Positions 44,235-53,993 of a stretch of DNA of 64,000 nucleotides are shown piece by piece. This DNA is from Thermaurantimonas aggregans (GTDB taxonomy: Bacteria; Bacteroidota; Bacteroidia; Flavobacteriales; Schleiferiaceae). Location of the stretch: contig NZ_BHZE01000004.1 of NCBI RefSeq assembly GCF_003851885.1, forward strand, positions 85,875 through 149,874, given 5' to 3'. The position numbers and the translations under genes are program-made. The notes under the pieces were generated by a model that saw only the letters and a list, made by a program, of their open reading frames with translations, was not told where the DNA came from and ran no database searches. Every line of letters starts with the position of its first letter. The first letter of the stretch is position 1.

Positions 44235-46034
44235 TTAATGATGGAAGGTATTTTTCTCCTCTTCACTCATTGGCACAGTTTGAGGAACAAAATCCTCGGG
44301 TGCTCCAGGTTTGCTGTAGTCATAAGCCCAGCGGTGAACTTTGGGTATTTCACCTGGCCAGTTGCCATGAATGTGCTCCACAGGGGTAGTCCATTCAAGA
44401 GTATTTGATCTCCAAGGATTTTGAGGAGCTTTCGGCCCCCTGATAGCGCTGTAAATAAAGTTGTAGAAGAAAATCAACTGAGCAATTCCACCGGCTATTG
44501 CAAATACTGATATCACAACGTTGATATCTGCTAAGTTATCAAACATCGGGAAGGCAGTGTTTGTGTAATATCTTCTAGGCAGGCCGCTCATGCCGAGGAA
44601 ATGCATTGGGAAAAATACACCATAGGCAGAAATGAAAGTGAGCCAGAAGTGCCAGTATCCAAGCTTGCGGTTCATCATTCTTGTAAAGAGCTTAGGAAAC
44701 CAGTGATAAATACCGGCAAACATTCCGAAGATAGCCGATAGACCCATCACAATGTGGAAGTGAGCAACAACAAAATAGGTATCGTGCACATTGATATCCA
44801 AAGCAGAATTACCTAAGATGATACCCGTTAAACCACCGGTGATGAAAGTTGAAACCAAACCAATAGAAAACAACATGGCTGGAGTAAACTGTAAGTTGCC
44901 TTTCCAAAGAGTTGTGAGGTAATTAAACGCTTTAACTGCGGATGGAATAGCAATCAAAAGAGTTGTAAAGGTGAAAACAGAACCCAAGAAAGGATTCATA
45001 CCAGTTACGAACATGTGGTGGCCCCAGACAATAAAAGACAAAAAGGCAATAGCCATGATAGAACCCACCATCGCTCTGTATCCGAAGATTGGTTTGCGAG
45101 CGTTGGTTGAGATTACTTCTGAAGTGATACCCAATGCAGGCAATAAGATGATATATACCTCAGGGTGACCGAGGAACCAGAATAAGTGCTCATACAAAAT
45201 GGGGCTTCCACCTGTATTGGATAGGACTTCGCCCTGAATCATGATGTCTGAGAGGTAGAAGCTTGTACCAAGGCTTCTGTCAAACAGGAGAAGAAGAGCC
45301 GCAGAGAGCAACACAGGGAAAGACAAAACGCCAAGGATAGCTGTTACTAAAAATGCCCAAATGGTTAGAGGTAATCTAGTCATAGACATACCTTCAGTTC
45401 TCATGTTGAGCACTGTAACTATGTAATTAATGCCGCCCAACAGAGATGAAACGATGAACAAGGTCATCGACACGAGCCATAGGGTCATACCTATTCCTGA
45501 TCCAGGCATAGCCTGTGGCAGGGCACTTAGAGGAGGGTATACCGTCCAACCAGCTGCAGCAGGTCCGTCAGGCACAAAAAGAGAAATAACCATAACAAGG
45601 CTGCTGGCAAAGAAGAACCAGTAAGAAAGCATGTTCAAGAAGCCAGAAGCCATATCTCTCGCACCGATCTGCAAGGGGATTAATAGATTGGAAAAAGTAC
45701 CACTGAGGCCGGCAGTCAATACAAAGAATACCATGATGGTACCATGTATAGTTACAAGGGCGAGATACATCGACGGATCCATCACACCTTCACTGGCCCA
45801 TTTTCCTAAAAAGAATTTGAGAATTGGAAAAGGCTGTTCGGGCCAAGCAAGTTGTAAACGGAATAAAATCGACATCAGCATTCCGATTGTCCCCATCACC
45901 ATACCAGTGATCAAGAATTGCTTAGCAATCATCTTGTGATCCATGGAGAAGACATACTTTGTCAGAAATGTCTCCTTGTGATGGTGGTGCTCCTCGTGGT
46001 GAGCTACTTCGGGTGTCATTACTTCATGAGCCAT
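44235..46034 (-). CDS. coxA: Cytochrome c oxidase subunit I
   Basis: 599 residues with about 12 transmembrane helices, holding heme a and the heme a3-CuB site. Seen: the A1-type proton channel motif GHPEVYIILLPALGI (the Glu is the donor), the CuB histidines in WGHHMFVTG, and the heme ligands in TYFVVAHFHIVMG. The N-terminus is unusually His-rich (AHHEEHHHHKE, 11-21). Subunits III and IV and the heme a synthesis genes are not in the window. It is the last gene of the act-cox run, 23 bases after coxB, implying a supercomplex with alternative complex III. Confidence 0.97.
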   Translation of the reverse strand: MAHEVMTPEVAHHEEHHHHKETFLTKYVFSMDHKMIAKQFLITGMVMGTIGMLMSILFRLQLAWPEQPFPILKFFLGKWASEGVMDPSMYLALVTIHGTIMVFFVLTAGLSGTFSNLLIPLQIGARDMASGFLNMLSYWFFFASSLVMVISLFVPDGPAAAGWTVYPPLSALPQAMPGSGIGMTLWLVSMTLFIVSSLLGGINYIVTVLNMRTEGMSMTRLPLTIWAFLVTAILGVLSFPVLLSAALLLLFDRSLGTSFYLSDIMIQGEVLSNTGGSPILYEHLFWFLGHPEVYIILLPALGITSEVISTNARKPIFGYRAMVGSIMAIAFLSFIVWGHHMFVTGMNPFLGSVFTFTTLLIAIPSAVKAFNYLTTLWKGNLQFTPAMLFSIGLVSTFITGGLTGIILGNSALDINVHDTYFVVAHFHIVMGLSAIFGMFAGIYHWFPKLFTRMMNRKLGYWHFWLTFISAYGVFFPMHFLGMSGLPRRYYTNTAFPMFDNLADINVVISVFAIAGGIAQLIFFYNFIYSAIRGPKAPQNPWRSNTLEWTTPVEHIHGNWPGEIPKVHRWAYDYSKPGAPEDFVPQTVPMSEEEKNTFHH

Positions 46035-46057
46035 AGTAATCTATTTAGAATTTTACA

Positions 46058-47086
46058 TTATAAACTTTGAGCAAAAGTCTTTTGTTCTTTGAGCCAGTTT
46101 TTGTATTCGTCTTCTGAAACTACTTCGAAAATCATTTGCATATTGTAGTGAGCAGAACCACAAATTTTATTGCAAAGGAGTACATAATTGAATTCGTATT
46201 TATCTTCTCCTTTAGCTTCACGTAGCTTATTGATGTGCTCTACTTGTTTAATCACTTTCGGATCCTGACGCATTTCTGCAGTCGTCTTGGTAGGTATAAA
46301 TGAAAACTCGGTAACAGCGCCAGGTACACAGTTCATTTGAACTCTGAAGTGAGGCAAATAAGCTGAGTGGATTACATCCTGAGATCTCATTTTTAACTTG
46401 ATAGGCTTATTTACCGGTATTTTGATCAGGTTTTGAACCACTATATCATCTAGGCCGTTAGGGTCATTTTTATCAATACCCAATATGTTTACATCTTCGA
46501 TATAACGAACGTTAGCATAACCAAGTTTGTTGTCTTCACCGGCTATGCGGGCTGTCCAACCAAATTGTTTTGCGTAGAGTTCTATTACTATCGGATCTTC
46601 CTCAAACTTGGGATTCATAATTTTTACCCAAGTTGATAATCCATAAGAAATAAGAACCACGAGTACAAAGCCAGGGACCAGCGTCCAGATAAGTTCGAGT
46701 TTGTTGTTGTGCTCCATATAAGAAGCTTTTTGCCCTTTGATTCCGCGATATTTATAAGAGAAATAAAACAGCAATGGCTGGGTTATTAAAAAGGCAAGGG
46801 TGATGATACCCAGCGAAAGGTAGAAAAGAAAATCTGTTTTTTCTCCGTGAACACTAGCAGGTTTGGGCAATACTCTAGGTCCCCATTCAACCACGGTATA
46901 AACAAATCCAATGATAAAAAGCACCAGAAAACCTAGTAGGAGTTTGCCTTGTATATCGTTTTCCTTGTGATCGGGAAGCCCTGTAACGTCTTCTTTCTTA
47001 ATTGCTGCAGATAATTCACTTATTCGGATAAGCTGCCAGGCAACCAGAATGACCAATAGAACGGTAAGTATAGCTAGTAGTGTCAT
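46058..47086 (-). CDS. coxB: Cytochrome c oxidase subunit II
   Basis: 342 residues. It appears to have more membrane helices than the usual two (hydrophobic segments about 2-22, 48-66, 86-110 and 135-155), as in Bacteroidota enzymes coupled to ACIII. The periplasmic cupredoxin domain has the complete dinuclear CuA site: the upstream His in DVIHSAYLPHFRVQ, and CNKICGSAHYNM (Cys, Cys, His, Met). There is no fused heme c domain, so this is aa3-type rather than caa3. It receives electrons from ActE or the ACIII cytochromes. Located 16 bases after actF. Confidence 0.95.
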   Translation of the reverse strand: MTLLAILTVLLVILVAWQLIRISELSAAIKKEDVTGLPDHKENDIQGKLLLGFLVLFIIGFVYTVVEWGPRVLPKPASVHGEKTDFLFYLSLGIITLAFLITQPLLFYFSYKYRGIKGQKASYMEHNNKLELIWTLVPGFVLVVLISYGLSTWVKIMNPKFEEDPIVIELYAKQFGWTARIAGEDNKLGYANVRYIEDVNILGIDKNDPNGLDDIVVQNLIKIPVNKPIKLKMRSQDVIHSAYLPHFRVQMNCVPGAVTEFSFIPTKTTAEMRQDPKVIKQVEHINKLREAKGEDKYEFNYVLLCNKICGSAHYNMQMIFEVVSEDEYKNWLKEQKTFAQSL

Positions 47087-47102
47087 TTTAGCAACGATTA
47101 TT

Positions 47103-48368
47103 TTATATGTGATGATGTTTACTTTCCAACAGCATTGGATGATTCTTCATGAGCAACGGTGCTTTTTCCAGATTTCGGCCTACCACGAGGATAAAAGCAC
47201 CTGCGTATCCTAAAAAGATTCCTATTTCTGCAATACCAAATGAGTAGTTCTCGCCAACTGTACCAGGCATGATCATGTTAAAGGTATCAAGCCAGTGACC
47301 TATCAAAATTGAAATACCCGCAATTACCACAAATGCTCCGATGCGCTTGGTAGTTCTGGACATAATTACAAGAATCGGGAAAGCAAAATTCAACGCAAGC
47401 ATTGTAATGAAAGGTACTTTATAAACTGTGAAGCGGGGCATGTAGTAAGTTACTTCTTCCGGAATGTTAGAATACCAAATGAGCATATATTGGCTAAACC
47501 ACAGATATGTCCAGAAAATAGAAAAAGCAAACATGAACTTTGCCAAATCCTGTAAATGATTTTCGTTAACCCAGCTCAAATAATTTTGGCTCTTAAGGTA
47601 CAGAACTGTGAGGGTGACAACGGTAACAGAAGTTACAAACAAACCTGCAAATACATACCAGCCAAAAAGTGTACTAAACCAGTGAGTATCAATACTCATG
47701 ATCCAATCCCAGGCTGATGTAGAGGAAGTAACAGCAAAGAAAACCAAGAAGCCAGCAGACAATTTCCAGTTTTTACGCCACCAATTCCAGTCATTGGATT
47801 GATCGCCGAGGTAAGAATTCTTCTTCAGAAAATGTAAGAAAATATACCAACCGACAATATATACAATGGTTCTGATTAAGTAAAAAGGAGCATTTAGATA
47901 AGGCGTCTTACCAGCAATAATGGCATCATAATTTGGACTATTGGGATCAGAAATCCCCTCCACAGTCCAATGCCAAATGTGGTGCTTGTGTAGGAGTACT
48001 CCAGATAAAACAATAATAAGCATAACAATACCTGGAACCGGTAAAAATCCGGCAATAGCTTCTAGCACTCTTTTAATTCCCACAGACCAACCTGCCTGAG
48101 CTGCATATTGTATAGCTAAGAAAAAGAGCGCGCCTAAGGAAATAGCTAAGAAAAAGAAGGTATTGACCATAAGTGCTGCCCATGGACGGTTGTGAGCACT
48201 GTGATCTGCATGTTCACTGCCGTGTGCGCCTGCAGCATGTGCCATGCTCTCGTGATGCGCAGCATGACTGTAATCATCTATGAAGAAAGCATAAACCAGA
48301 GAGATTATCCCAACTAATAGCAGTGCTATGCCAGTATTTCGGAGGGTAGGATGTAATTTAAAATTCAT
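47103..48368 (-). CDS. actF: Alternative complex III subunit ActF
   Basis: 421 residues with about ten membrane helices. This is the second integral membrane subunit of alternative complex III, a quinol:cytochrome c/oxidase oxidoreductase unrelated to bc1. A His-rich periplasmic loop (about 35-59, eight His within 25 residues) follows the first helix. Recognisable segments include ATSSTSAWDWIMSIDTHWFSTLFGWYVFAGL and WFSQYMLIWYSNIPEE, conserved in ActF. Located 11 bases after actE. Confidence 0.93.
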   Translation of the reverse strand: MNFKLHPTLRNTGIALLLVGIISLVYAFFIDDYSHAAHHESMAHAAGAHGSEHADHSAHNRPWAALMVNTFFFLAISLGALFFLAIQYAAQAGWSVGIKRVLEAIAGFLPVPGIVMLIIVLSGVLLHKHHIWHWTVEGISDPNSPNYDAIIAGKTPYLNAPFYLIRTIVYIVGWYIFLHFLKKNSYLGDQSNDWNWWRKNWKLSAGFLVFFAVTSSTSAWDWIMSIDTHWFSTLFGWYVFAGLFVTSVTVVTLTVLYLKSQNYLSWVNENHLQDLAKFMFAFSIFWTYLWFSQYMLIWYSNIPEEVTYYMPRFTVYKVPFITMLALNFAFPILVIMSRTTKRIGAFVVIAGISILIGHWLDTFNMIMPGTVGENYSFGIAEIGIFLGYAGAFILVVGRNLEKAPLLMKNHPMLLESKHHHI

Positions 48369-48379
48369 TTGACCTTGAA

Positions 48380-48979
48380 TTAATTTTTGTTATCAAGTTC
48401 GTTTCTCAGATGCAAAACATAGTGAACCACTTTCCAGCGGTCGTGCGGAAGTACCTGAGCCGCATGAGAACCCATAACACCTTTGCCATAAGTTATCACG
48501 TGATAAATAGACATGGGCGTAAGGCCGGGTCTGCTCGCCGAAGAGTATGAGGGCACACCAGCAAACTTGCCTTTTTCAACAAGAACTCCATTGCCATCGC
48601 CCTTTTCGCCATGGCAAACAGCACAGTAAATATTGAATTGTCTCTTGCCCTCTTCAAAATCTTTCTCAGAAATGGTTTTGTATCTTTCTGGAAATTCAGC
48701 AATTTTCAAAGAGGCCTCGTAGGCTTCAGGTGTATTTGGCGCGTCGTACGCAAAATAACCGCGTGGAACAGTACCTTGTACTATGGGTCGAGCACCTAAA
48801 CTATCTTTAAAGTTTGGATTTGGTTCATAGGTCTTGTATGAGGCCACTCTATACATATTAGGCATGTATTCTCTTCCTGGTTGAGAAGGGTCTCTTTTAC
48901 AAGAAACAGCTATTAATAGTCCACCTGCAATCAAAAGTTTGAATGCAGTCTTCAAAATAATATTAGTGGTGATTTCCAT
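48380..48979 (-). CDS. actE: Alternative complex III subunit ActE (mono-heme cytochrome c)
   Basis: 199 residues from the ATG at 48977-48979; the longer frame adds 14 basic residues and overlaps actD more. Lipoprotein signal ending IAVSC (Cys about 27). One heme c site CAVCHGEKGDGNG (about 119-123 for CxxCH) and a Met-containing distal region (PMSIYHVITYGKGVMG). ActE is the peripheral mono-heme subunit thought to pass electrons on to the oxidase. The start lies 17 bases inside actD, indicating translational coupling. Confidence 0.93.
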   Translation of the reverse strand: MEITTNIILKTAFKLLIAGGLLIAVSCKRDPSQPGREYMPNMYRVASYKTYEPNPNFKDSLGARPIVQGTVPRGYFAYDAPNTPEAYEASLKIAEFPERYKTISEKDFEEGKRQFNIYCAVCHGEKGDGNGVLVEKGKFAGVPSYSSASRPGLTPMSIYHVITYGKGVMGSHAAQVLPHDRWKVVHYVLHLRNELDNKN

Positions 48980-49526
48980 TGGTTTCTTCTTCCTTTTTAT
49001 TGATTTCAATAGCACCTTCATTTTTCAAAAGCTCAATAATTGCATCGGTATCTCCATTAGCTTCCACTTCAATCATAAATTTATCGTCAGTGGTGCGTGG
49101 ATCTGGGTTAATGGCTTTACGTCCGGGAAATAATCCATTTACAGCAAAGAATGTCCACACCATGAGATGCGAAGCGAAAAACACAGTAAGCTCAAACATT
49201 ACCGGTACAAAAGCTGGCATGTTTTTGCCCCATGTAAAACTAGGCTTTCCACCAATATTCATTGGCCAGTCATGGATCATGGTATAATAGGTAAGCCAAA
49301 TAGCCAGCGACAAACCCAATAATCCATAGAAGAAGGCTGCTGTACCAATATTTGTAGGCTTTAATCCCATAGCATGATCAAGGCCATGAACTGGGAAGGG
49401 TGTATATGCTTCTCTGATGTAATAGCCCTTGCCTCTCAGCTTTTTTACGGCATGAAGCAGAACATCGTCATCGTCAAACAAAGCTGATACGATTGTTTTA
49501 GTGTGTGTCTGTGTGGCTGTGCTCAT
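48963..49526 (-). CDS. actD: Alternative complex III subunit ActD
   Basis: 187 residues of the DUF3341 family, with two membrane helices (about 61-80, 104-128). Recognisable segments: ALFDDDDVLLHAVKKLRGKGY, EAYTPFPVHGLDHAMGLK and YTMIHDWPMNIGGKPSFTWGKNMPAF. It is a structural subunit without cofactor. Overlaps both neighbours: its first 29 bases lie in the end of actC and its last 17 in actE. Confidence 0.93.
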   Translation of the reverse strand: MSTATQTHTKTIVSALFDDDDVLLHAVKKLRGKGYYIREAYTPFPVHGLDHAMGLKPTNIGTAAFFYGLLGLSLAIWLTYYTMIHDWPMNIGGKPSFTWGKNMPAFVPVMFELTVFFASHLMVWTFFAVNGLFPGRKAINPDPRTTDDKFMIEVEANGDTDAIIELLKNEGAIEINKKEEETNGNHH

Positions 49527-50901
49527 ACTTCAGGTGAGATTTTTTATACTTTTCAGATGAAGATTTCAAAATAGTTTTCAATTCTGCCTGAGCAATTACG
49601 GGGAATGTACGGGCGTATAATAAAAATAGAACGAAAAAGAATCCAATTGTGCCTATAAATATACCAATATCGACAAATGTGGGGCTAAACATGGTCCAAG
49701 AGGAGGGTAAGTAGTCTCTGTGCAGAGACGTTACAATAATTACAAAGCGCTCAAACCACATCCCGATATTTACAACTATTGAAATGATGAAAGAAGCAAT
49801 CAGGCTCGTTCTGATTTTTTTGAACCACATTACTTGTGGAGAGATCACATTGCATGTCATCATGCTCCAATATGCCCACCAATAAGGGCCGGTAGCGCGG
49901 TTTAAGAAGGCATATTGTTCGTATTCAACCCCTGAGTACCAGGCGATAAAGAGCTCTGTGATGTAAGCTATACCCACGATAGAGCCTGTGATCATTATGA
50001 TGATGTTCATGAGCTCGATATGCTGAATAGTAATGTAGTGCTCCATTTTGAACATCTTACGCATAATGATGAGCAGTGTTTGCACCATTGCAAAACCTGA
50101 GAAAATAGCACCGGCTACGAAATAGGGTGGGAAGATGGTGGTGTGCCAACCCGGAATTACGGAGGTGGCGAAGTCCATCGACACTATGGTGTGTACTGAA
50201 AGCACAAGAGGGGTAGCAAGACCGGCAAGTACAAGCGAAACCTCCTCAAAACGTTGCCAGCTCTTTGCCGTTCCGCCCCATCCGAAGCTCAGGATGCTGT
50301 AAATATGCTTTTGAACTGGACGAACAGCTCTATCTCTCAGCATCGCAAAATCTGGAATCAATCCTGTGTACCAGAAGACAAGCGAAACTGTAAAATAGGT
50401 AGAAATTGCAAATACATCCCAAAGAAGTGGTGAATTGAAATTCACCCAGAGCGGTCCAAACTGGTTAGGAATGGGGAATACAAAATAGGCTAACCATATT
50501 CTACCCATGTGGATTCCAGGGAAGAGCGCAGCCTGTATGACTGAAAAAATTGTCATAGCCTCAGCTGAACGGTTAATAGACATTCTCCATTTCTGGCGGA
50601 ATAACAACAGAACTGCAGAAATCAACGTACCTGCGTGACCAATACCAACCCACCATACGAAGTTGGTGATGTCCCAGGCCCAACCTACCGTTTTATTGAG
50701 CCCCCATACACCGATACCTGTACCAATGGTGTAGAGAATGCATCCGACGCCCCACAGGAAGGCAAACAAAGAAATTGAAAAAACGATCCACCAGGATTTT
50801 GGAGCTTTCGTTTCTACTGGACGAGCAACCTCTACTGTAATATCGTGATAGGTCTTATCACCTAAGATAAGAGGTTCTCTAATGGATGATTCGTAGTGCA
50901 T
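49498..50901 (-). CDS. actC: Alternative complex III subunit ActC (NrfD/PsrC-like)
   Basis: 467 residues with about ten membrane helices of the NrfD/PsrC type, the likely quinol-binding subunit. Characteristic: FVWWVGIGHAGTLISAVLLLFRQKWR, AEAMTIFSVIQAALFPGIHMGR and SGFAMVQTLLIIMRK. The C-terminus is a short His-containing tail (KYEHSHTDTH) overlapping the actD start. Position between actB and actD is the canonical gene order. Confidence 0.95.
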   Translation of the reverse strand: MHYESSIREPLILGDKTYHDITVEVARPVETKAPKSWWIVFSISLFAFLWGVGCILYTIGTGIGVWGLNKTVGWAWDITNFVWWVGIGHAGTLISAVLLLFRQKWRMSINRSAEAMTIFSVIQAALFPGIHMGRIWLAYFVFPIPNQFGPLWVNFNSPLLWDVFAISTYFTVSLVFWYTGLIPDFAMLRDRAVRPVQKHIYSILSFGWGGTAKSWQRFEEVSLVLAGLATPLVLSVHTIVSMDFATSVIPGWHTTIFPPYFVAGAIFSGFAMVQTLLIIMRKMFKMEHYITIQHIELMNIIIMITGSIVGIAYITELFIAWYSGVEYEQYAFLNRATGPYWWAYWSMMTCNVISPQVMWFKKIRTSLIASFIISIVVNIGMWFERFVIIVTSLHRDYLPSSWTMFSPTFVDIGIFIGTIGFFFVLFLLYARTFPVIAQAELKTILKSSSEKYKKSHLKYEHSHTDTH

Positions 50902-50924
50902 ATTTCCTCTTCGCGTTACAATTG

Positions 50925-53900
50925 TTAAACAAGATTTCTGACTTTAGTCTGATAGAAGACTGATGGATTGGTTCCAACCTCTTCGAGAAGGTAGTACATT
51001 CTCTTATCAGCTTTGAGTGCAGCTACATGGCTTTCTTTGTCGTTGGCATCACCAAATACAATGGCACCAGTGCTGCAAGCGCTCATACAAGCTGTTTGAA
51101 TTTCGCCGTCCATAATTTTTCTGCCTTCTTTCTTTGCCTGCAGCTTGCCAAGCTGAATTCTTTGAATGCAGAAAGAGCACTTCTCCATTACACCACGTGA
51201 ACGAAGGGTAACATCTGGATTGAGTACCATCTTACCCAGATCGTCGTTCATTGCGTAGTTTATTTCAAATTGTTCAGGATTTTCGCTGTACAAGAACCAG
51301 TTAAAGCGACGAACTTTATACGGACAGTTGTTAGCACAGTAGCGCGTACCTATACATCTGTTGTAAGTCATGTGGTTCAGACCTTCGGCACTGTGGGTTG
51401 TGGCGGCTACCGGGCAAACGGTTTCGCAAGGTGCATGGTTACAGTGCTGGCACATCACAGGTTGGAAAACTACCTGAGGATTGTCTGAGGGTTTTTCCAT
51501 TTCCTCAAACTTCTTAATAGCAGAGAGACCTTTCTCCTCTGCAAGTTCCTCAGTCATATCGCTCGAATAGTATCTGTCAATGCGCAGCCAGTGCATGTCG
51601 CGAGATACCCGAACCTCTTTTTTACCTACAACGGGCACATTATTTTCGGCATGACAGGCGATAACGCATGCACCACATCCTGTACACAGGTTTAGGTCGA
51701 TCGACATGTTCCAGAAATGACCGGTTTCATGGTCAAATTCTGTCCAAAGACTGGTCTCTTTAGCGGTTAACGGGCCTTTATAAGTTTCAAATTTTGGCTT
51801 TTCATTCCAACCGTTGCCTCCGTCTTGAGCGGGTTTATTGATGTAATCTTCAAGAGAAACTTCTTTTACAATGTTGCGGCCCATCATAGTATGATGTAGC
51901 TGCACACATGCAAATTCATGCTCGCCTTCAGCTTTTTCTATAATTACACCTGTAAGATAATGCTCAGTTCCAGTCAGAGCATAGGCATTTACTCCCACAC
52001 CATCAGCCACCTTGCCCATGCCTGAGCGACCATAACCTACGGCTAATCCGATTGTACCTTCGGCCTGACCGGGCTGAATGATCACAGGCACTTTTTCAAG
52101 TTTTACATCGCCGTATGTTAAGGTCACATAACTGCCATTAAGGGCACCATTCGAAACATTTCGGTTAATAACGCCCAACTTTTCTGCATCTGTGCGGCTC
52201 ATAGTCACATAATTGTCCCATGATGCACGCGTGATGGGGTCAGGCATTTCCTGAAGCCATGGGTTGTTGGCGAGTTCGCCAGTTCCAAGCGAAGTTTTTT
52301 GATAAACAACTAATTCCAAACCATTAGAAGCGTCTTTTGGCAAAACTACTGACGCCAATGCCGCGGGAGTAAGATTAATATTTATTGAAGCAGTTTCACT
52401 TGAAATGTAATAGCCGTCGTGCAGAACTTCGTTAAAGTTGTAGTTGGAATAAAAAGACTTGAGATACGCATAGTAATTTGGGTCTTGTCCCATCCAGCTC
52501 AAAAGGCACTGCTGCCACTGACGAGTATTAAACAAATTGCTGATGGTAGGTTGCATAAAGTGCGTAACGCCGGTACATGGTGAACCATCTCCCCACGATT
52601 CGCACATGTGATTGGCTGCGCCTACGTACTGCACGATTGAGGCGGTTTCGTGCATTTTATCAGCAAAGCAGACGGTGGTTGGCACTTTTGCTAATGCGTT
52701 TTTAAGCCTTTCTGCATTTACCTTGTTATATGCGGGGTTAACTCCAGCAAAAATCACCGCACCGACCTGGCCTTTTTCCATATTTTCAACCAGCTGGATG
52801 AACTTCTTGTCATCGCCCGTGCGGAGGTTGTTGTATTGCGACTTTGAAATAGTAGAACCAAAATTTTCAAGAAGCAAATTGATGGCTATTGCCACCATTT
52901 CAGCGTCTTTATCGTTGTATCCGTTTAATACTAAAGACTTGCCTTTCTTAGAAACAAGTAGTTCAGCAATTTTGACAATCTCACCGTCGATGGATGTAGA
53001 AACGGTCTTGGCGCTCTCGGCACCGATTTTTTTCGCAATGGCGTTGTATAGCGCTAGTAAGGCTGCAGTGTTTTCTGAAGCTTTGAGCTTGATGCGCTTA
53101 TCAGCATTAGCCCCACTAAGCGACATGTTGGCTTCAATTTGGATGTGCTTTGACATCTCAGGGCCGGGAACTCTTCTGGATGCGTAGTCAGATTCCACTG
53201 ACTGTCCATGAATTCCGTTGAGAAAATCGCAGCCAAAAGAAACAATTACATCTGCCTTGTCGAGATGATACAATGGGAATTTGCGTACACCGGTTGCTTG
53301 CTCCCATGCATCTAGAGCTTTTGACGCCGAGAAGGCATCGATTTCAATATGTGTAAAATTGTTATATGAGCTTCTGTACTTTTCAATTAATGAACGGGTA
53401 GCAGGGCTATTGATGGTAGGTGTGACTAATGCAAAGATCCTTCCGGCGTCAGCGGCTTTTTTAATGCCATCAACTATCTCTCTGTCAAACTGATCCCAAT
53501 CGATGTCGTTGCCGTCTTTTTTTGGATTTCTAAGACGTGTGCCGTCGTACAGGTTGAGTACGGCCGCCTGCACGCGGGCGTTAGTACCTGAATTTATCTT
53601 GGCGTCCTTATTGGGTTCGAATTTTATAGGTCTTCCCTCTCGGGTTTTCACCAGTATAGCTGCATAGTCATTTCCATCGTCGTAGAGCGAAGCAAAATAT
53701 GTAGCTATACCCGGAACGAGTTTATCGGGAGCTGTGACGTAGGGAATAGATTCAATCACAGGCGCTTCACAAGCAGCAAGTGTAGCAGCAGCGGTACTAA
53801 AACCAAGATATTTTAAAAAGTCACGCCTTGTGGTGGTTGTAGCATTCAACAATTTTTCTGAAGCGGCAAAGAGGGATTCTGTGCTATTCGGAAATTCATT

Positions 53901-53975
53901 GGCCGCAAGATTTTCTACAAGTGAGGGATTATGAAGCTCTTCTTCTGATTTCCAGTACTTTTTATTAGATGCCAT
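50925..53975 (-). CDS. actB: Alternative complex III subunit ActB (molybdopterin-like plus Fe-S)
   Basis: 1016 residues. A twin-arginine signal TTTRRDFLKYLGFSTAAAT (about 47-65) followed by LAACEAP suggests Tat export and lipid attachment. Residues about 70-720 resemble a molybdopterin oxidoreductase without cofactor. The C-terminal part (about 740-1000) is a ferredoxin-like domain with CTGCGACVIACHAENN, CQHCNHAPCETVCP, RYCANNCPYKVRRFNW, CSFCIQR and a late CMSACSTGAIVFGD, giving several Fe-S clusters. It needs TatC, encoded at 2654-3475 in this window. ActB is the electron-transfer hub between the quinol site and the ActA hemes. Confidence 0.95.
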   Translation of the reverse strand: MASNKKYWKSEEELHNPSLVENLAANEFPNSTESLFAASEKLLNATTTTRRDFLKYLGFSTAAATLAACEAPVIESIPYVTAPDKLVPGIATYFASLYDDGNDYAAILVKTREGRPIKFEPNKDAKINSGTNARVQAAVLNLYDGTRLRNPKKDGNDIDWDQFDREIVDGIKKAADAGRIFALVTPTINSPATRSLIEKYRSSYNNFTHIEIDAFSASKALDAWEQATGVRKFPLYHLDKADVIVSFGCDFLNGIHGQSVESDYASRRVPGPEMSKHIQIEANMSLSGANADKRIKLKASENTAALLALYNAIAKKIGAESAKTVSTSIDGEIVKIAELLVSKKGKSLVLNGYNDKDAEMVAIAINLLLENFGSTISKSQYNNLRTGDDKKFIQLVENMEKGQVGAVIFAGVNPAYNKVNAERLKNALAKVPTTVCFADKMHETASIVQYVGAANHMCESWGDGSPCTGVTHFMQPTISNLFNTRQWQQCLLSWMGQDPNYYAYLKSFYSNYNFNEVLHDGYYISSETASININLTPAALASVVLPKDASNGLELVVYQKTSLGTGELANNPWLQEMPDPITRASWDNYVTMSRTDAEKLGVINRNVSNGALNGSYVTLTYGDVKLEKVPVIIQPGQAEGTIGLAVGYGRSGMGKVADGVGVNAYALTGTEHYLTGVIIEKAEGEHEFACVQLHHTMMGRNIVKEVSLEDYINKPAQDGGNGWNEKPKFETYKGPLTAKETSLWTEFDHETGHFWNMSIDLNLCTGCGACVIACHAENNVPVVGKKEVRVSRDMHWLRIDRYYSSDMTEELAEEKGLSAIKKFEEMEKPSDNPQVVFQPVMCQHCNHAPCETVCPVAATTHSAEGLNHMTYNRCIGTRYCANNCPYKVRRFNWFLYSENPEQFEINYAMNDDLGKMVLNPDVTLRSRGVMEKCSFCIQRIQLGKLQAKKEGRKIMDGEIQTACMSACSTGAIVFGDANDKESHVAALKADKRMYYLLEEVGTNPSVFYQTKVRNLV

Positions 53976-53993
53976 GATGTAGCCTTAAATTTT

